From positions 1,352,330 to 1,416,329 of the forward strand of contig SCFE01000109.1 in the NCBI GenBank assembly GCA_004352715.1: a stretch of DNA of 64,000 nt, written 5' to 3'. A program made the translations under genes and the position numbers. This document shows positions 21,301-32,911 of the stretch, one piece after another (within the stretch, counting starts at the first letter, position 1; every line of letters begins with the position of its first letter). The notes beneath the pieces were generated by a model, which did no database searches, was not told where the DNA came from, and saw only the letters and a program-made list of their open reading frames with translations. The stretch comes from Hofstenia miamia. Lineage: Eukaryota > Xenacoelomorpha > Acoela.

Positions 21301-24300
21301 TATCAACTTCTAGAATGGATGATCAACTTTTCATTTTGTGCAGTTTTAAAAACATTTGCAAAGCACAAGGTATTATAATACTAGATGATTTTTTATAGTG
21401 ATACATTCACACGACTTGTTGTCATTTTTGGTACTGCTTTTAATCATGTTTATGGTTGTTTTTTTATGTTATATGTATTAAAGAAATATCCATTTTAAAA
21501 TTAGCATGAAAATCTTGTTTAGTAGTTACTCTTTAATAGTTTCATTCCCATTACATTGCCTTACTTTTAAGTCTGTTTAAAAACAATGTTATTGTCTCCT
21601 ATCCAGTAGTGCATGTTTAGAACCGGTTGGGTTGGACCCAGTTAGGTTAGGTTGTGTCGATAACTGAACCGGAAAAATGGTTTAAGTTTTTTTAAGGACA
21701 AAGCGTCGGAGTGGAATCAATTATTGTTCTCAAGGAATTAATAAACAACTATTTATATTAATGAATTTGGACACATTTACAACAATCTGTTTTTTTATTA
21801 ACTCAATTAATTGTTTTTTAATATATTTATCAATTTTTTCAGTAGCTCATTATATATTCAAGAGGGTAATATAAATTAATACAATGTTTTTTAACACTCA
21901 AATCAGCTTAGTGCAGTAGAACAGCACAATTGCTATATACATGCCAAATTTCATAAGCATTGCTCTATTAGTTTCGAAAGATGATGTTTTAAAATTATTT
22001 GTGTCATCTAAAAATGACGATTAAACAGTTGAACATAAGCCAATCTGTGAAACTTTACTATGGAATTTCAGGGGAAAACTTTTGGAAATATCAATACAAC
22101 TGGCCAATGCTAACACAATAGGAGCAAGAGGCTTGGTTAAACAGCATGAAATTGGAGGCATGTGAAGCAAAGCTTGTGATTGGCTGATGCTAAGGGAATT
22201 TTAAATGTAAACAATTTTTTTAAAACTTCAGATCATTTTTTTAAATTTCTTTTTTTTAATTTCTGAAAGGTATAATAATAAAGCTCTAAAATAGCCTAAT
22301 ATTCATAATATCAATTTTTTTCAGAAATTTTGTATTTTTTTGTAGCGACAATTTTAAATCAAAAAATTTTCGGCAAAAAATTAAAGAATTTTAGAGGCTA
22401 TTTTTTAATATTTTTATATTATGAAAACCGTAAAAAACTCAATTTACGTCCCTGCTCCTATCCATGCAATGTTGGAACGTATGTACCAATTTTCTATCTA
22501 AGGAGTAACTAAGAAAATATCGAATCCGTTAACAGCAACAATGGGAGCATTTGCAATGGCTCTTTTGGCAAATATTATTGTCTAACAAAGAATTCTATAT
22601 TCAAAACTCTGCGTTTTGTTTATACTACGCAGTTTGTAAAAACACATTGTGATTTAGAATTTGTTCAAATCCTGCTAATTTATTATTACATTCATGTTGT
22701 CTTGACTTAGCTATATTGAACCTCCATAACATGATTTGAGTGAAAAAATGTAAAATATATTTTGATTTTCATCTAAAAATCATTTTCTCGTAGCTTGCAT
22801 GTAGGAGTATACAGTGTTGAATTACAATATTTTACAAAAAATATATCATTTAAAATGCATATTGCAAAAGAAATTATTTCTGAATGAAATATTTTTTCTT
22901 TCCTAGACATGGCCTATAAATTCATTGCTAGCATTTATAGATCAGAATTTTTCGTTTGGAACAATATTTGTCTATTTAGAGTTATTGGGGTAAGTTCTTA
23001 TGGTAAGCCGTAAAATGTGCATCCGCAAATGTATCTTAGAATGAAAAAATTTTTGCAAATACATTTTTCTCTAAAAATAAAATTTTCTTTGAAATGTTCG
23101 CAAGTATTTTTTTGACAAATACATTCAATGCGCACCTCTGCTTGATTGCATTCTTGAATTCAAAGACATCTACTGCCGAAAAAAGATTTTCCAAATTCCT
23201 CAACCCTATAATCTTACTTGTTTTTTCTGTAAACATCTCCAGAGTTAAACCTAAGTTTTTACTGTGATTTATTGGAACAGATGATGAGCTTGGGCAATCT
23301 AATACATTGATTTTCTGACGTAATTTTGAAAAATTAGCTGGCGAGAATTCTCCCAGATAATTTTTTTGAAATCAAGGCATATAAATTGTTTTTTGTGAGA
23401 GCTTAAGCATCGAAAATAAATTTTAATATTAACCTATTAAAAAGTAGATATTATAAATGAACGAAGTCAAATCCGTATCCGAATCTATGTTGGTTTCTTT
23501 TTCGAATCTTGGTTAAATTCAGTTCTAGAAAATTCTGGTGGGCTAATAGAATTTTATAGATAAAAAACGTAAATCAGATTTTTCAGTTGAATTCTCCCGT
23601 TGTAGAAATAAACTACTAAAGTTTTTCGTGTCTCAATATCGTTTTTTTAACCATAGCTTTAACAACAGATGTTTTTGATAAGGAAGTTACTACATAAACC
23701 AATTTTCGGGTTTCGGAATATGATTTGCAAATACATTGCAACAAATCCCTGACCCGGGGACACATTTACAGTAACTTATTGTTTTGAAATTTCATTTTAT
23801 TTATGAATTGATAACATAATAACTTGAAATTTTATTAAAAAGATCAGTGATTATGGCAAAAATTGTCTAATAATTTGTTTTACAATGTGCTGAAAAGATG
23901 ACAACATTAAAAAAACTTAATTGAAATACACACAAAAATTTAGATTTTGAAAAACTGGCTTGACACCACTGGCTTATGGTTACAATTGAAAGAAGAAGTA
24001 TAATGCGGATACACCCGAAGCAATGCACAGTGTTCAATTAGCGTCCCAGGTGTTTTGCATTTTCAGTGATAAATTATAAGTATTTTTTACAATATAAGAC
24101 TACGAAATATAAAATTTCAAAATACCTCATGTATGTAAAACACGGCTTCAACAGGATCAGGCATACAGCTGATATGAGTCGAGCCAGTTATTACAGACAA
24201 CGCACAAACAATTAACATAATCTTATCCGTGAACCGTTTACTCGATATTGATTTGTATGCCAATGGCAGATAAACAGCAACAAGGCGTTCACAAGCTACC

Positions 24301-25303
24301 CATACTAAGCACCAACCAGACCCTGTGTACGCTGTATCTGTGATTGCATAGCGAACATGGCACCAGTGTCCTTCTCTTAGTTTGATCCAGATTAAAATTG
24401 GTAGGAATTGGATAAGGTATCTAAATATATTATAATATAATAAAAATCATTTATAGAATTTATATATTACGATCATTTGTATTAAATTTTTGTGTGTGTA
24501 AATTGTACATATTCCAAATAGTTTAATGTTTAATAATTACATGTATATTGGCACACAATTTAACACAAGGAATACTTACGAAAGTATTCTTACAAAATAT
24601 ATTATATATTCTTCAATTCAAATAATTTGACTGTATATAAAGCAATAGTTTTGCTTGCAACACATTTATTCTTAATAATTAATTAAAGATTATATTCAAG
24701 TGATCATCTTCTACTGGAGGATTTCAAATAAAACAGAACAATTCATTTCTAGATTATGCTACAAAAGTGTTGTGAAGACAAATATTGTAATAGGCTTTTC
24801 TATGTGATGTTGTTTGTAAATGCTTTTTTCTTTGTGTTTATTTTCAATTTTCCTTTAATTCTTCCAGTATTGTTCACTGTTTCGAATTTTGTGATGACTG
24901 GACATCGCGCATGATTCAATTGTTAAATGAAAATGTAGCAATACTCGCATCATCCAAAGAACTCTGATATAGAATGTAGTAGCAAATTTCGCAAAAATTC
25001 ATTAAAAATAGTTTCTTAATTTGTAATTAATTAAGCAAATCTACTAATTTACACTAAAGTGCAAAATATATATGAGGAGAGCAATTCCGGATTTCAAAGC
25101 ATTGCTGTTTTAGTTGCAAAATTTGTATACGTATAAGTATCTTAGTATATCAAAGGTCCTTAAGGGAAAGAAATGTATAATATTAACCCCTGGTTTGCAC
25201 AATAAAAGAATAATGTCTTTCTATGTAAACTATTATAGAAAATCGAAATATTTAAATGTACAAGTACAGTGTACACCATTACTTTGCCCATACTTATGCA
25301 CAT

Positions 25304-25335
<32 letters not shown>

Positions 25336-26420
25336 NNNNNNNNNNNNNNNNNNNNNNNNNNNNNNNNNNNNNNNNNNNNNNNNNNNNNNNNNNNNNNNNN
25401 NNNNNNNNNNNNNNNNNNNNNNNNNNNNNNNNNNNNNNNNNNNNNNNNNNNNNNNNNNNNNNNNNNNNNNNNNNNNNNNNNNNNNNNNNNNNNNNNNNNN
25501 NNNNNNNNNNNNNNNNNNNNNNNNNNNNNNNNNNNNNNNNNNNNNNNNNNNNNNNNNNNNNNNNNNNNNNNNNNNNNNNNNNNNNNNNNNNNNNNNNNNN
25601 NNNNNNNNNNNNNNNNNNNNNNNNNNNNNNNNNNNNNNNNNNNNNNNNNNNNNNNNNNNNNNNNNNNNNNNNNNNNNNNNNNNNNNNNNNNNNNNNNNNN
25701 NNNNNNNNNNNNNNNNNNNNNNNNNNNNNNNNNNNNNNNNNNNNNNNNNNNNNNNNNNNNNNNNNNNNNNNNNNNNNNNNNNNNNNNNNNNNNNNNNNNN
25801 NNNNNNNNNNNNNNNNNNNNNNNNNNNNNNNNNNNNNNNNNNNNNNNNNNNNNNNNNNNNNNNNNNNNNNNNNNNNNNNNNNNNNNNNNNNNNNNNNNNN
25901 NNNNNNNNNNNNNNNNNNNNNNNNNNNNNNNNNNNNNNNNNNNNNNNNNNNNNNNNNNNNNNNNNNNNNNNNNNNNNNNNNNNNNNNNNNNNNNNNNNNN
26001 NNNNNNNNNNNNNNNNNNNNNNNNNNNNNNNNNNNNNNNNNNNNNNNNNNNNNNNNNNNNNNNNNNNNNNNNNNNNNNNNNNNNNNNNNATATATATATA
26101 TTCAAAACCTAGTATTATATTCAATTTATAGGCAATTAATTTTTGCAAAGGATAAAATTTCTTAAGATAGTTGCTTACTTAAATGCAATTCCGGTGGCGG
26201 CTATGAGATCAAAGACTGCAAGTAGCTGGAGACAGCGTATCATTGAGTGAGAAAAACAGTTCTTTTTCATTCGAATGAAAATGTAAATGATGACACAGTT
26301 ACCAGGTATGCCAATAAATATTGTCATGATCATGATGATATAAGCAGATAGTCTATTTTCGAAGTCTTCATATTTTATTAGCTTTTTAAAAATTGGGATG
26401 CCTGTTTCGTTAGGGAGCAT
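17995..26420 (-). CDS. Rhodopsin-class G-protein-coupled receptor, peptide-receptor-like (3 exons)
   Basis: Three minus-strand exons (26420-26179, 24420-24126, 18384-17995) join through GT-AG introns with compatible phases (2 then 0) into 308 residues. TM1 (about 26-50) has the GN pair (40-41). TM2 has the conserved Asp in LLAVFD (D71). TM3 has the disulphide Cys C101 (HWCHV) and ends in E125-R126-L127 where most relatives have DRY. ECL2 supplies C166. TM5 is 206-228 with Pro213/214, TM6 is 243-265 without CWxP, and TM7 ends in N285-I-F-L-Y289 in place of NPxxY. NET at 4-6 could be glycosylated. The NHCINIFLY region resembles FMRFamide/neuropeptide-type receptors of invertebrates. The ligand is unknown. 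A plasma-membrane receptor acting through G proteins is inferred from the fold. Confidence 0.88.
18845..20150 (+). pseudogene. P/THAP-type DNA transposase relic
   Basis: It lies in receptor intron 2 on the opposite strand. Plus-strand frames broken by stops read like the RNase-H-like core of P-element/THAP9-related transposases. They show FDEVREVLDIL, then VIAIWTDNHPVN with a plausible catalytic Asp at 18955, then MLCDSVH, a stop, and IKRVRKNWY (the DxVHxxKxxRNNW signature). Later come YLLYNRNTKGFKEI and IAGFFAFK near 19840-19915. There are numerous stops and no start or ends, so it is a fossil. Family assignment is by motif recognition only, and an unrelated RNase-H-fold transposase is possible. 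Confidence 0.5.
20468..20667. repeat. (TA)n microsatellite around a 157-N gap
   Basis: TATATA runs lead into and out of Ns at 20494-20650. The gap is most likely an unresolved length of the same dinucleotide repeat. Apparent open frames through it are artefacts of the N translation. Confidence 0.85.
20712..20955. mobile_element. hAT-type MITE with perfect 8-bp target duplication
   Basis: A 244-bp element is flanked on both sides by CTGTTGTT (20704-20711 and 20956-20963), the 8-bp duplication length typical of hAT transposons. The left end is CAGGGGCGTACCCAGG and the right end is CCTGGGTACGCCACTA, giving terminal inverted repeats. The element has no coding capacity. Its left terminus closely matches the right terminus of the hAT relic at 54253-57239, so that family probably mobilised it. 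It lies in receptor intron 2. Confidence 0.88.
20964..24125. other. Rest of receptor intron 2, nothing recognised
   Basis: AT-rich sequence with no supportable gene. The frames at 21034-21288, 22330-22512 and 23036-23236 are short, low-complexity, and lack splice or promoter context. Confidence 0.5.
24126..24420 (-). CDS. GPCR exon 2: TM2 end to ECL2
   Basis: Follows an ATATTTAG acceptor (24422-24421) and ends at GAG before a GTATTT donor. It is 295 nt, which with the two carried bases makes exactly 99 codons (residues 81-179). It encodes ECL1 with W100-C101, TM3 ending in ERLVAVYLPL, TM4, and ECL2 with C166. No long single-exon frame reveals this exon. It was found by translating between splice sites. 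Confidence 0.85.
25310..26100. repeat. (TA)n microsatellite around a 754-N gap (receptor intron 1)
   Basis: TA runs flank Ns at 25336-26089 within intron 1 of the receptor. Frames reported across the gap are not real. The rest of intron 1 (24421-25310) shows nothing recognisable. Confidence 0.85.
26179..26420 (-). CDS. GPCR exon 1: N-terminus, TM1, TM2
   Basis: Starts at ATG 26420-26418, the first Met after an in-frame TAA seven codons upstream. It encodes residues 1-80 plus two bases of codon 81 and ends at a GTAAGC donor (26178-26173). An alternative is that a further 5' exon joins at the TAACAG acceptor-like site just upstream, giving a longer N-terminus. Confidence 0.82.
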
Positions 26421-26606
26421 GTTTGCAACTGACCATAAAAACTGTTACAAGCGTTTATATCTAAGCTATTAGCCAATTAGAAATCTTGTAAATATAATTT
26501 AAAATCTGCAAATTCCTCTTAACCTACTATCGCAATTGTTGGTCTCCTTGTATTGGTTGCAATTATGCAATTAATAATTTTGGAAAATTCATATTACCAA
26601 ACATAC

Positions 26607-26607
<1 letters not shown>

Positions 26608-26640
<33 letters not shown>
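26608..26640. repeat. (TA)n microsatellite
   Basis: About fifteen TA units, interrupted at the right end. No other function is suggested. Confidence 0.9.
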
Positions 26641-26641
<1 letters not shown>

Positions 26642-26665
26642 TATACATATTTTATTCTTCCTATT

Positions 26666-26864
26666 CAGCAATCTGCAAAGTAATTATCAATTATCTCTTT
26701 TGAGTGTTGCACCGTCTTGTTGCCATTGGTAGTAAACACCATCACGATTGGTCCAAATAGTATCGTTATTACTGTAATATATACATATATATGCCGCAGC
26801 ATCCGGTTGAAAATCTTGAATATTATAACGACAACACCAAATATTAAAACTGATAAAACGCTGA
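26666..26864 (-). CDS. Possible small exon, two competing frames
   Basis: On the minus strand a TAAATAG acceptor-like site precedes two overlapping open frames. One is strongly hydrophobic (SVLIFGVVVIIFKIF, then YITVITILFGPIVMVF), like two membrane spans, ending at TGA 26668-26666. The other is rich in Trp, Tyr and Asp (NDTIWTNRDGVYYQWQQDG), with a faint resemblance to extracellular NIDO-type sequence. It lies upstream of the receptor's first exon. Either could be chance, because a TA-rich microsatellite-like stretch runs through the middle. Confidence 0.2.
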
Positions 26865-26899
26865 CTATTTAGACTGTCACAAAGTAATTTATTTAGAAA

Positions 26900-27779
26900 A
26901 ATATTTTAAATATTAATTTATTCAAGAATATTACACTTAAATTTGCATTAATTAATGAAATCCATTCTTATATTTAGAAGGTACATTAAATTTTATGTTT
27001 TATTTGTGTTTCTTTGAGGATGCAACATGGCTAGTGAAACTTCCCAGATTTATTTTTTCTGATGCATTTCACTGAAATATCTTCAACTATTATATTGAGA
27101 TGCCACAATACTAAGAGTTATTAACATGTACTATTGATGATATGATGAAAATTTAGTGCTAACTATTTTTGAAAAAAAATCGTTACATAGTTCCCAAGTT
27201 TTGCTTCATGCTTCATATGTCTATCAAAAAGCGAATCTGTAGGCTAGAAACTTTTTGAAATAAAAGGGTCGACAAAAAATTTAAATATTAATGCAAATGC
27301 AAATTCAATTTCTTAACTGCAAATGCGCTTGTCGTCCAAAAGCAAATTGCATTTCTTTGATGCAATTTTTACTCTAAATTTTTTAGGTCTATGATTGAAT
27401 AAATAATTAAATATTTCAGGTCAGGTGTTGGTATTCTTAAGTTTCTATAATTATACTTTTATATTTCATAAATGTATAATGTTGTCCACTTCACGCCAAT
27501 ATGCAAGAATAAAATTTTAGATGAGTGGAATAATTATTCTTGCCAGTCGATTGAAATATCTTTCTTATATCATTTCATACAATAATGATACAGATTAATT
27601 TATTATGATATGTGTAAGTAGTTATTTATTAATTCGTATTGCGCTGTAATAAAATTATCAGTAAAATTCAGCGCAAGATTGAATATTACAAAAATGTGAT
27701 GCAAAATCAAAATATAATTTGCAGTTAATAAACACTAAGCTACTATTTAAGTACTTAATAATCATAATAGGATTGTTTT
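26900..27779. other. Intergenic, no gene recognised
   Basis: AT-rich with no coding frame of note and no repeat match seen. Confidence 0.5.
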
Positions 27780-28015
27780 GAAAGAGAGGATGCATGTGAC
27801 ATAATCTATCAAACTATCATGATTGGTCAAGATGAGAGAAAAAGATGAAGGAAACAAAGACTAAAATTATTAATATTGATTATAATGATTAAAATGTAAA
27901 TCATGATAGGATTGATTATTTTCACTTTGTAAATGTTTTGTGCAATTATATCTAAAATTATACTCGACAGTATTTGACAAAACAAAAGATGGTCAAACAG
28001 CGTAGTCAAATTAAC
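27780..28015 (+). repeat. Dispersed repeat shared with 41885-42110
   Basis: Aligned words shared in the same order include GATTGGTCAAGATGAGAGAAA versus GTGTGGTCAAAATGAGAAGAAA, AAAGACTAAAA, TTGTAAATG, CGACAGTATTTGACAAAAC versus CAACAGTATTTGGCAAAAAC, and GATGGTCAAACAGC versus GATGATCAAACAGC, ending at a common AACGCTGAC/AATGCTGAC. At 42 kb this segment lies directly before a gag-like relic, so it is probably the 5' untranslated/LTR end of that retroelement. Here the coding part is missing. Confidence 0.6.
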
Positions 28016-29260
28016 GCTGACGTTGCGTAATATTAGCAGAAATATTAAGCGAGGGAAAAACTGTCAACAAGAAAGATTAACAGGTACTAGTCGAGTATTT
28101 AGTTGTTTATCACTAAGTGCTATAAATATACAGAACGTGATGTAAATAATGATGAGCAAATCTACTTTGGATTTATTTTCTCTTGTCAGGTTATTTTATA
28201 TATTCTGATGGAAAGCTAAACATCTACGAGCTAGGGTAATTGTATGGTGGTTCCCACATCCGGTTAAAGGTATGCTGGAGCAGCCTCCTAATAGCTATTC
28301 CACAGCGGGGAGGGCGACAGCTGTAGTTACCTGGTGTGCTCTTAGGTTACGGATAGGTATAGGAGTTTTTTACCGTTATAGCTTTCCTAATTGTCATTGC
28401 TTGTCTGATATTGTTATTGCAGCCTATAGGTTTTACATGTCAATTATATTATCGATGAACTCAAGTTATTTATTACATTATTTATTACATTCACTATGCT
28501 ACATGACGATTGATGATTTAACCGTGTTTACATCTAGATGGTTATTACGATTGTATTCTTATATCTTACTATACATAGTTTATCTAATAGTCACTACATA
28601 TTGCTCAATGTGTTGTACGGTAGACTTCTGGCCGACTTCTAGTTCTCAATTTTCGCTGGCGGCATTGATTGTTTACATGTATCCAGGGCTATTATACATT
28701 TCTATATATGTAGGGCTATTATATGTAGGGCCTCATAATAAGCTATTTCAGCGGCAAGGTTGCACCACTTTGTTTATTGCATTAGTTCGTAATAACAAAA
28801 ACAATCAATGCACTAAATTCTTAAATAGTTGCAAATCCCATTACACTGAGTTCACTATTCACATAACCATTCCATTGTTGTTCTCTATCTCAAATTGGCA
28901 GTTCCATTGGTAAGATGCAGCTGGTGGATGTGCTCCTGGATATGTACGTTCAATCTTAAGTGTCTTCCAACATCTCTGCTTTATCTAAATAAGTTGAGTG
29001 AATTAAGTAGCAGCAAAGGCTATTGCGTATTAAGTTAGTTTAATAAACTGCACTACNNNNNNNNNNNNNGGCAGTTCCATTGGTAAGATGTGGCTGGCGG
29101 AGGTGCTCCTGGACATGCACGCCTAATTTTAAGTGTCGATCCTGTCTTCCAGTATCTGTTTTACCTAAATAAGTTGGAGTAAATTAAGTAGCTAAAGGGC
29201 TCTTGTGTATTAAATTAGTTTAATAGACTGCACACTTATTATAAAGGAGAGGAATGGGAA
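28016..29260 (+). mobile_element. Possible LTR or element end with internal repeat
   Basis: GC content rises from about 28200. 28897-29056 and 29070-29233 are about 88-90 percent similar and separated by 13 Ns. Both contain TCCATTGGTAAGATG and a TTAGTTTAATARACTGCAC end. A polypurine run (AAAGGAGAGGAATGGGAAAAG-like, 29245-29265) follows. Such features fit retroelement ends, but no primer site or matching partner LTR was found. A 213-residue frame (28272-28913) is leucine/tyrosine/serine-rich with no recognisable domain and is probably accidental. Confidence 0.3.
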
Positions 29261-29265
29261 AAGTG

Positions 29266-30562
29266 TCAACTCCGTTTAATGGTTAATCTAAGAAAAGTAA
29301 TAGTTTTCTCTAAGTAAACCCATCACAGCGGGTTGGCATGATTCTACAATGCGCTTAAGATTGGAAACATTATATCAATTGATCTTATCAGCCTAAAGCA
29401 ATGTTTTGAGAATTTCACATTTATACATGTATGTTTCCTATCTTTAAAAATTAAGATAATGTGCTTTGAATTATTTTATTGGTATCTAATTATTTTAGTT
29501 CAAATGGATTTCAAATTTAGATTTAAATTTGAGTTAAGAATGAAAACACGTTTGGAGCATAAAGGTTTAAAAAAAGTATTGATTTGTATGATGACGACAT
29601 TACCGTGGACAAGCAAGTTCTGATATAACAGTGTATTGGCAAGAGGAAGAAAGTGATTCTGATTAAAATGTTTTATATTTACTGATCAGTATTAGCTGTC
29701 TGTATCTAATCAATTACTAGTGTGTTAGGGTGTCTACCCAGGCACAGGCAAGCTATCGGTTTTCCTCTGCTACTTGGCCCAAATTCGAATTAGGCCTGAA
29801 ACATTTTCTCAAATTTAGCTCCATCACATCAATAAACTTGCTTAAGTTCGCCTTATGCCTGCTTACAAATGTAGGGCTGGAAATACTTTCGTATGCCAAG
29901 AAGTTTCTATAGGACTGTTTCCTGGTGTCACATTCTGTCAATGAAACAACTAGTATGTATATTAGGTGGGCCGGAAAAGTGAAAAAATTTAATTTCTTGC
30001 CTCTTGAATGCTTAAGAAATACAATTTGATCTAAAACCACAAACAATATTTCATTTGCTTGCAATTATTCCTGGTTGCATCAAGTAGTTGTGATCATTTT
30101 CCAGTATTACTGGTAGTTGTCAAATCAGAATAGATTTATATTTTTTGCGATATATCATCCCTTTTCAAATGCAACAAAAGCATTGATTTGCAATTCTCCT
30201 GATAAAAGACTCTGTATAGTTTTGTCACACCCAAATGCTTAAAACCTGTGTTTCCTGCTACAATCAAAGCAACCAATACTTTGTCTGTGATTTTTTAAAG
30301 AAACTTTCCATGCCAAAGACAAGCCAGGTTATCATCTAACACAACAATGCTGTGATTTATCTTGCTTTTGCATTATTTTAAAATGGAAGTGTTTTATTGT
30401 GATATGATAAAATTTGAGAGATGTAAAATTGAAGCAATTACATTTTACCATTGTTTACACACAGAGTGCAAAATTGCAACCTCTTCATGTGCAGCCTTAA
30501 AAAGTAAATTTGAATCTAAAATATTTATTAAGCAAGTATTTTAGTGGCTTTGCATCAATTTT
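29266..30562. other. Intergenic, no gene recognised
   Basis: Short frames only. A 24-residue tail-like frame ending TVYWQEEESDSD and a stop (about 29610-29670) has plausible protein composition, but it is too short to call. Confidence 0.4.
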
Positions 30563-30858
30563 GAACAATAGAGCTAGATATTTTTAAAATTTTATTTTCA
30601 GACCTGCCCATATATATATATATATATATACTAACACCTCCCTCTCCGTAGTATGGTTTTTGCAAAAAAGTGCTACATAGAGGGCGGCGAGGAAAATTGT
30701 CCATACTACATAGAGGGATTTTGGGATTTTGGCCGAAAATTAACTTTTTGGCTATTACTCCCTAAAAAATTTATCGATCCCTTAAATATTTTGCATGAAG
30801 GTAGTGACTACNGAACAATAGAGCTAGATATTTTTAAAATTTTATTTTCAGACCTGCC

Positions 30859-30893
<35 letters not shown>
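30563..30893 (+). repeat. 47-bp repeat and (TA)n duplicated across a single N
   Basis: GAACAATAGAGCTAGATATT followed by the same 27 bases occurs at 30563-30609 and 30813-30859, each followed by (TA)n. The second copy starts right after the N at 30812. The 200 bases between may be an insertion present in one allele only, or a join error. Confidence 0.65.
30640..30717. repeat. Inverted repeat, possible transposon end
   Basis: CCCTCTCCGTAGTATGG (30640-30656) pairs with CCATACTACATAGAGGG (30701-30717) at 15 of 17 positions. ACATAGAGGG also occurs directly at 30675-30684. The word CCCTCTATGTAGTATGG looks like a mariner-type terminal repeat. The remainder of the element is lost or cut by the N at 30812. 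Confidence 0.4.
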
Positions 30894-30894
<1 letters not shown>

Positions 30895-31589
30895 GGCATC
30901 TCTCAAAAACTTTGAATTTCTTGCAATGATTCAATTAATTAATCAAAGTTCTTGCATTCTGTTTGTATACAAAAAAGTCATAAAAATTAGATATTTTTTT
31001 CGCACAAATATATTAAAAACACAATTCTTTGAGTATTTTTCCACATCAAAAATATTGAAAATGATTCCACTATGAGGATCTTAGAAGTTCTTGCACAATC
31101 AACTAAGTAATCGAATTAAACTCAATATATATGTTTTTTTGTAGAAATGAATTATTTTACGTTATCTAATTTTCATAATTTTATGCAAATATATTTCATT
31201 GATATAGGTAGTATTTTAAGTGTTATATGAAGGAAATGTTCTGATTGCAATCGTCCATTTTAAATCTTATATTTATTGATTCGATTTTATGAGCATTTTT
31301 GTTCAGAAAAATAAATGGTTTCGTATCTAACGAATTTTGTTTTAATTAAAGTTTATTCTCTATTATGTATAGACAATAGGCAGAAACATAGGCAAATTGC
31401 TAAGGCTCTCTGTGAAATCTGAAGGAATGTATTTCCTTTCAATTATGTTTATTAGTTAAACGTTGGAAAACTATTCTCAGCATTCAATCGAATTTCAAGT
31501 TTTGCTCAAATGACCAAAAATTTCCATTGTATTGAAATATAATTAAAGCATTTTTTTAGTGTAAGTTGGATGACCCAAATTACAGTGAT
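30894..31589. other. Intergenic, no gene recognised
   Basis: AT-rich with only short frames. Confidence 0.5.
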
Positions 31590-32060
31590 TTATTGTTTCA
31601 TAGCATTGGGTGTCCAAAAATCAATGTACGAGGAAGATGGCAAAGAAATTTATTTAGCAACGCGTTACGAATGATTTTATAAATGTCCGCCTTTGATTTC
31701 TATGGAGGCTTTCAAACGTTTTTCATTTTCAATAAGACCATCTTGTAAGCTGAAAAAGTAATTTTTTCAATGTTAGCAGTAAAACCGTTTGAAAATGCAT
31801 AGCGGCGGGTGGATTCCAGAAAACGTTTTCCTTTAAAACATCAACAAAAAATCAGCCGGATTTGTGAGATGACCGTGATCGAGCAGACCATAACTCTCGT
31901 CGTTTTTTATAGTAACTTAAGAAACCATCTGCAGAAATGAACGGAATTTTCTTCTCATGTGATGAAGAACTGTATTTTATATGGATGAATGCATAGCTTC
32001 TTCTTCAAGAATTCATTCGAAAAAATGTTTTACAAAAACACGCTTTGTTCAACTGTCACT
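31590..32060 (-). pseudogene. Possible mariner/IS630-type transposase tail
   Basis: The left edge GGGTGTCCAAAAATCAATG (31608-31626) looks like a terminal repeat. On the minus strand a broken frame gives NEKRLKASIEIKGGHL, like the C-terminus of IS630/mariner transposases (R-x-x-A-C-I-x-x-x-G-G-H-F). The upstream minus-strand frame is full of stops. Low confidence, and no second terminal repeat was found. Confidence 0.3.
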
Positions 32061-32911
32061 TAAGATAAATAAACATTATAAATTAGAAGTACGGCCACTA
32101 TTAATTCTTTAAACAAAATTATTCACACAAGTTTTCAATGAACAGCCATCTTTTCAACACTCTTTATATTATTTTTTTGAATTACCAAAATAGAAATACG
32201 GGAGATTCTTCAAAATATACAATAGTTTTAATAATATTAATCTAATGTCTTGTTTACATTAAACTAAAAAGACGTCAAGACTTAAAAAAGATGAAAATTT
32301 CTTGAAATAATCATGCAGATTTTGTGTTTTTCAATAATAGACGACTTAGGCCTACATGGTCTCTAGGTTTGATGCCACTGATTTATTTACGTGCTTCTGT
32401 GAACCTTCAATTAACTGATAATGAAAAAGCTATGGTGCAATACTAAATCTAGTAATCATTACATATAATTTTTGAAATATTGTTATTTGTACTTCTACTG
32501 TTTCCAGTATAAAATAGTTTGTTCATTTTGTGTTTACCCGAATAAAAACTCAGAAAAGATTACAATGTATTATTTGAAGTTATTATTTTTACTAATTAGA
32601 ATAAGAATGCCTTCTGAATTTAATATTTGATTTACTGCATGACATTGCACATCAACACAAAGACTGGTTAAACCTATTATTTAAAAAACAGAATTCCTCA
32701 AATGATTAAATTTTGTGGTTTTTAAAGAATTACAATTAATATTTATAAGACTAGTTTCTACTTTTGTTTTAGGCATTATAACTGTTGCAATCGATATACC
32801 AATTGTGATTTTGAACAGATTGTATCATGATTTAAAAATGAGCAGTCAAATGTTTTACTGGAAAAAAACGAGTTAATTTTGCCTTATGTCTCCCACCACA
32901 TAAATAACTAC
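32061..32911. other. Intergenic, no gene recognised
   Basis: AT-rich with no supportable feature. Confidence 0.5.

Noticed and set aside
25114-26165. Long open frames of 280-330 codons across the region
   Set aside because: They consist almost entirely of N translated as X, between (TA)n runs.
28272-28913. 213-codon plus-strand open frame
   Set aside because: Leucine/tyrosine/serine-rich with no domain and no splice or promoter context. It overlaps a repeated segment (28897-29233) that looks like a retroelement end, so it is probably accidental.
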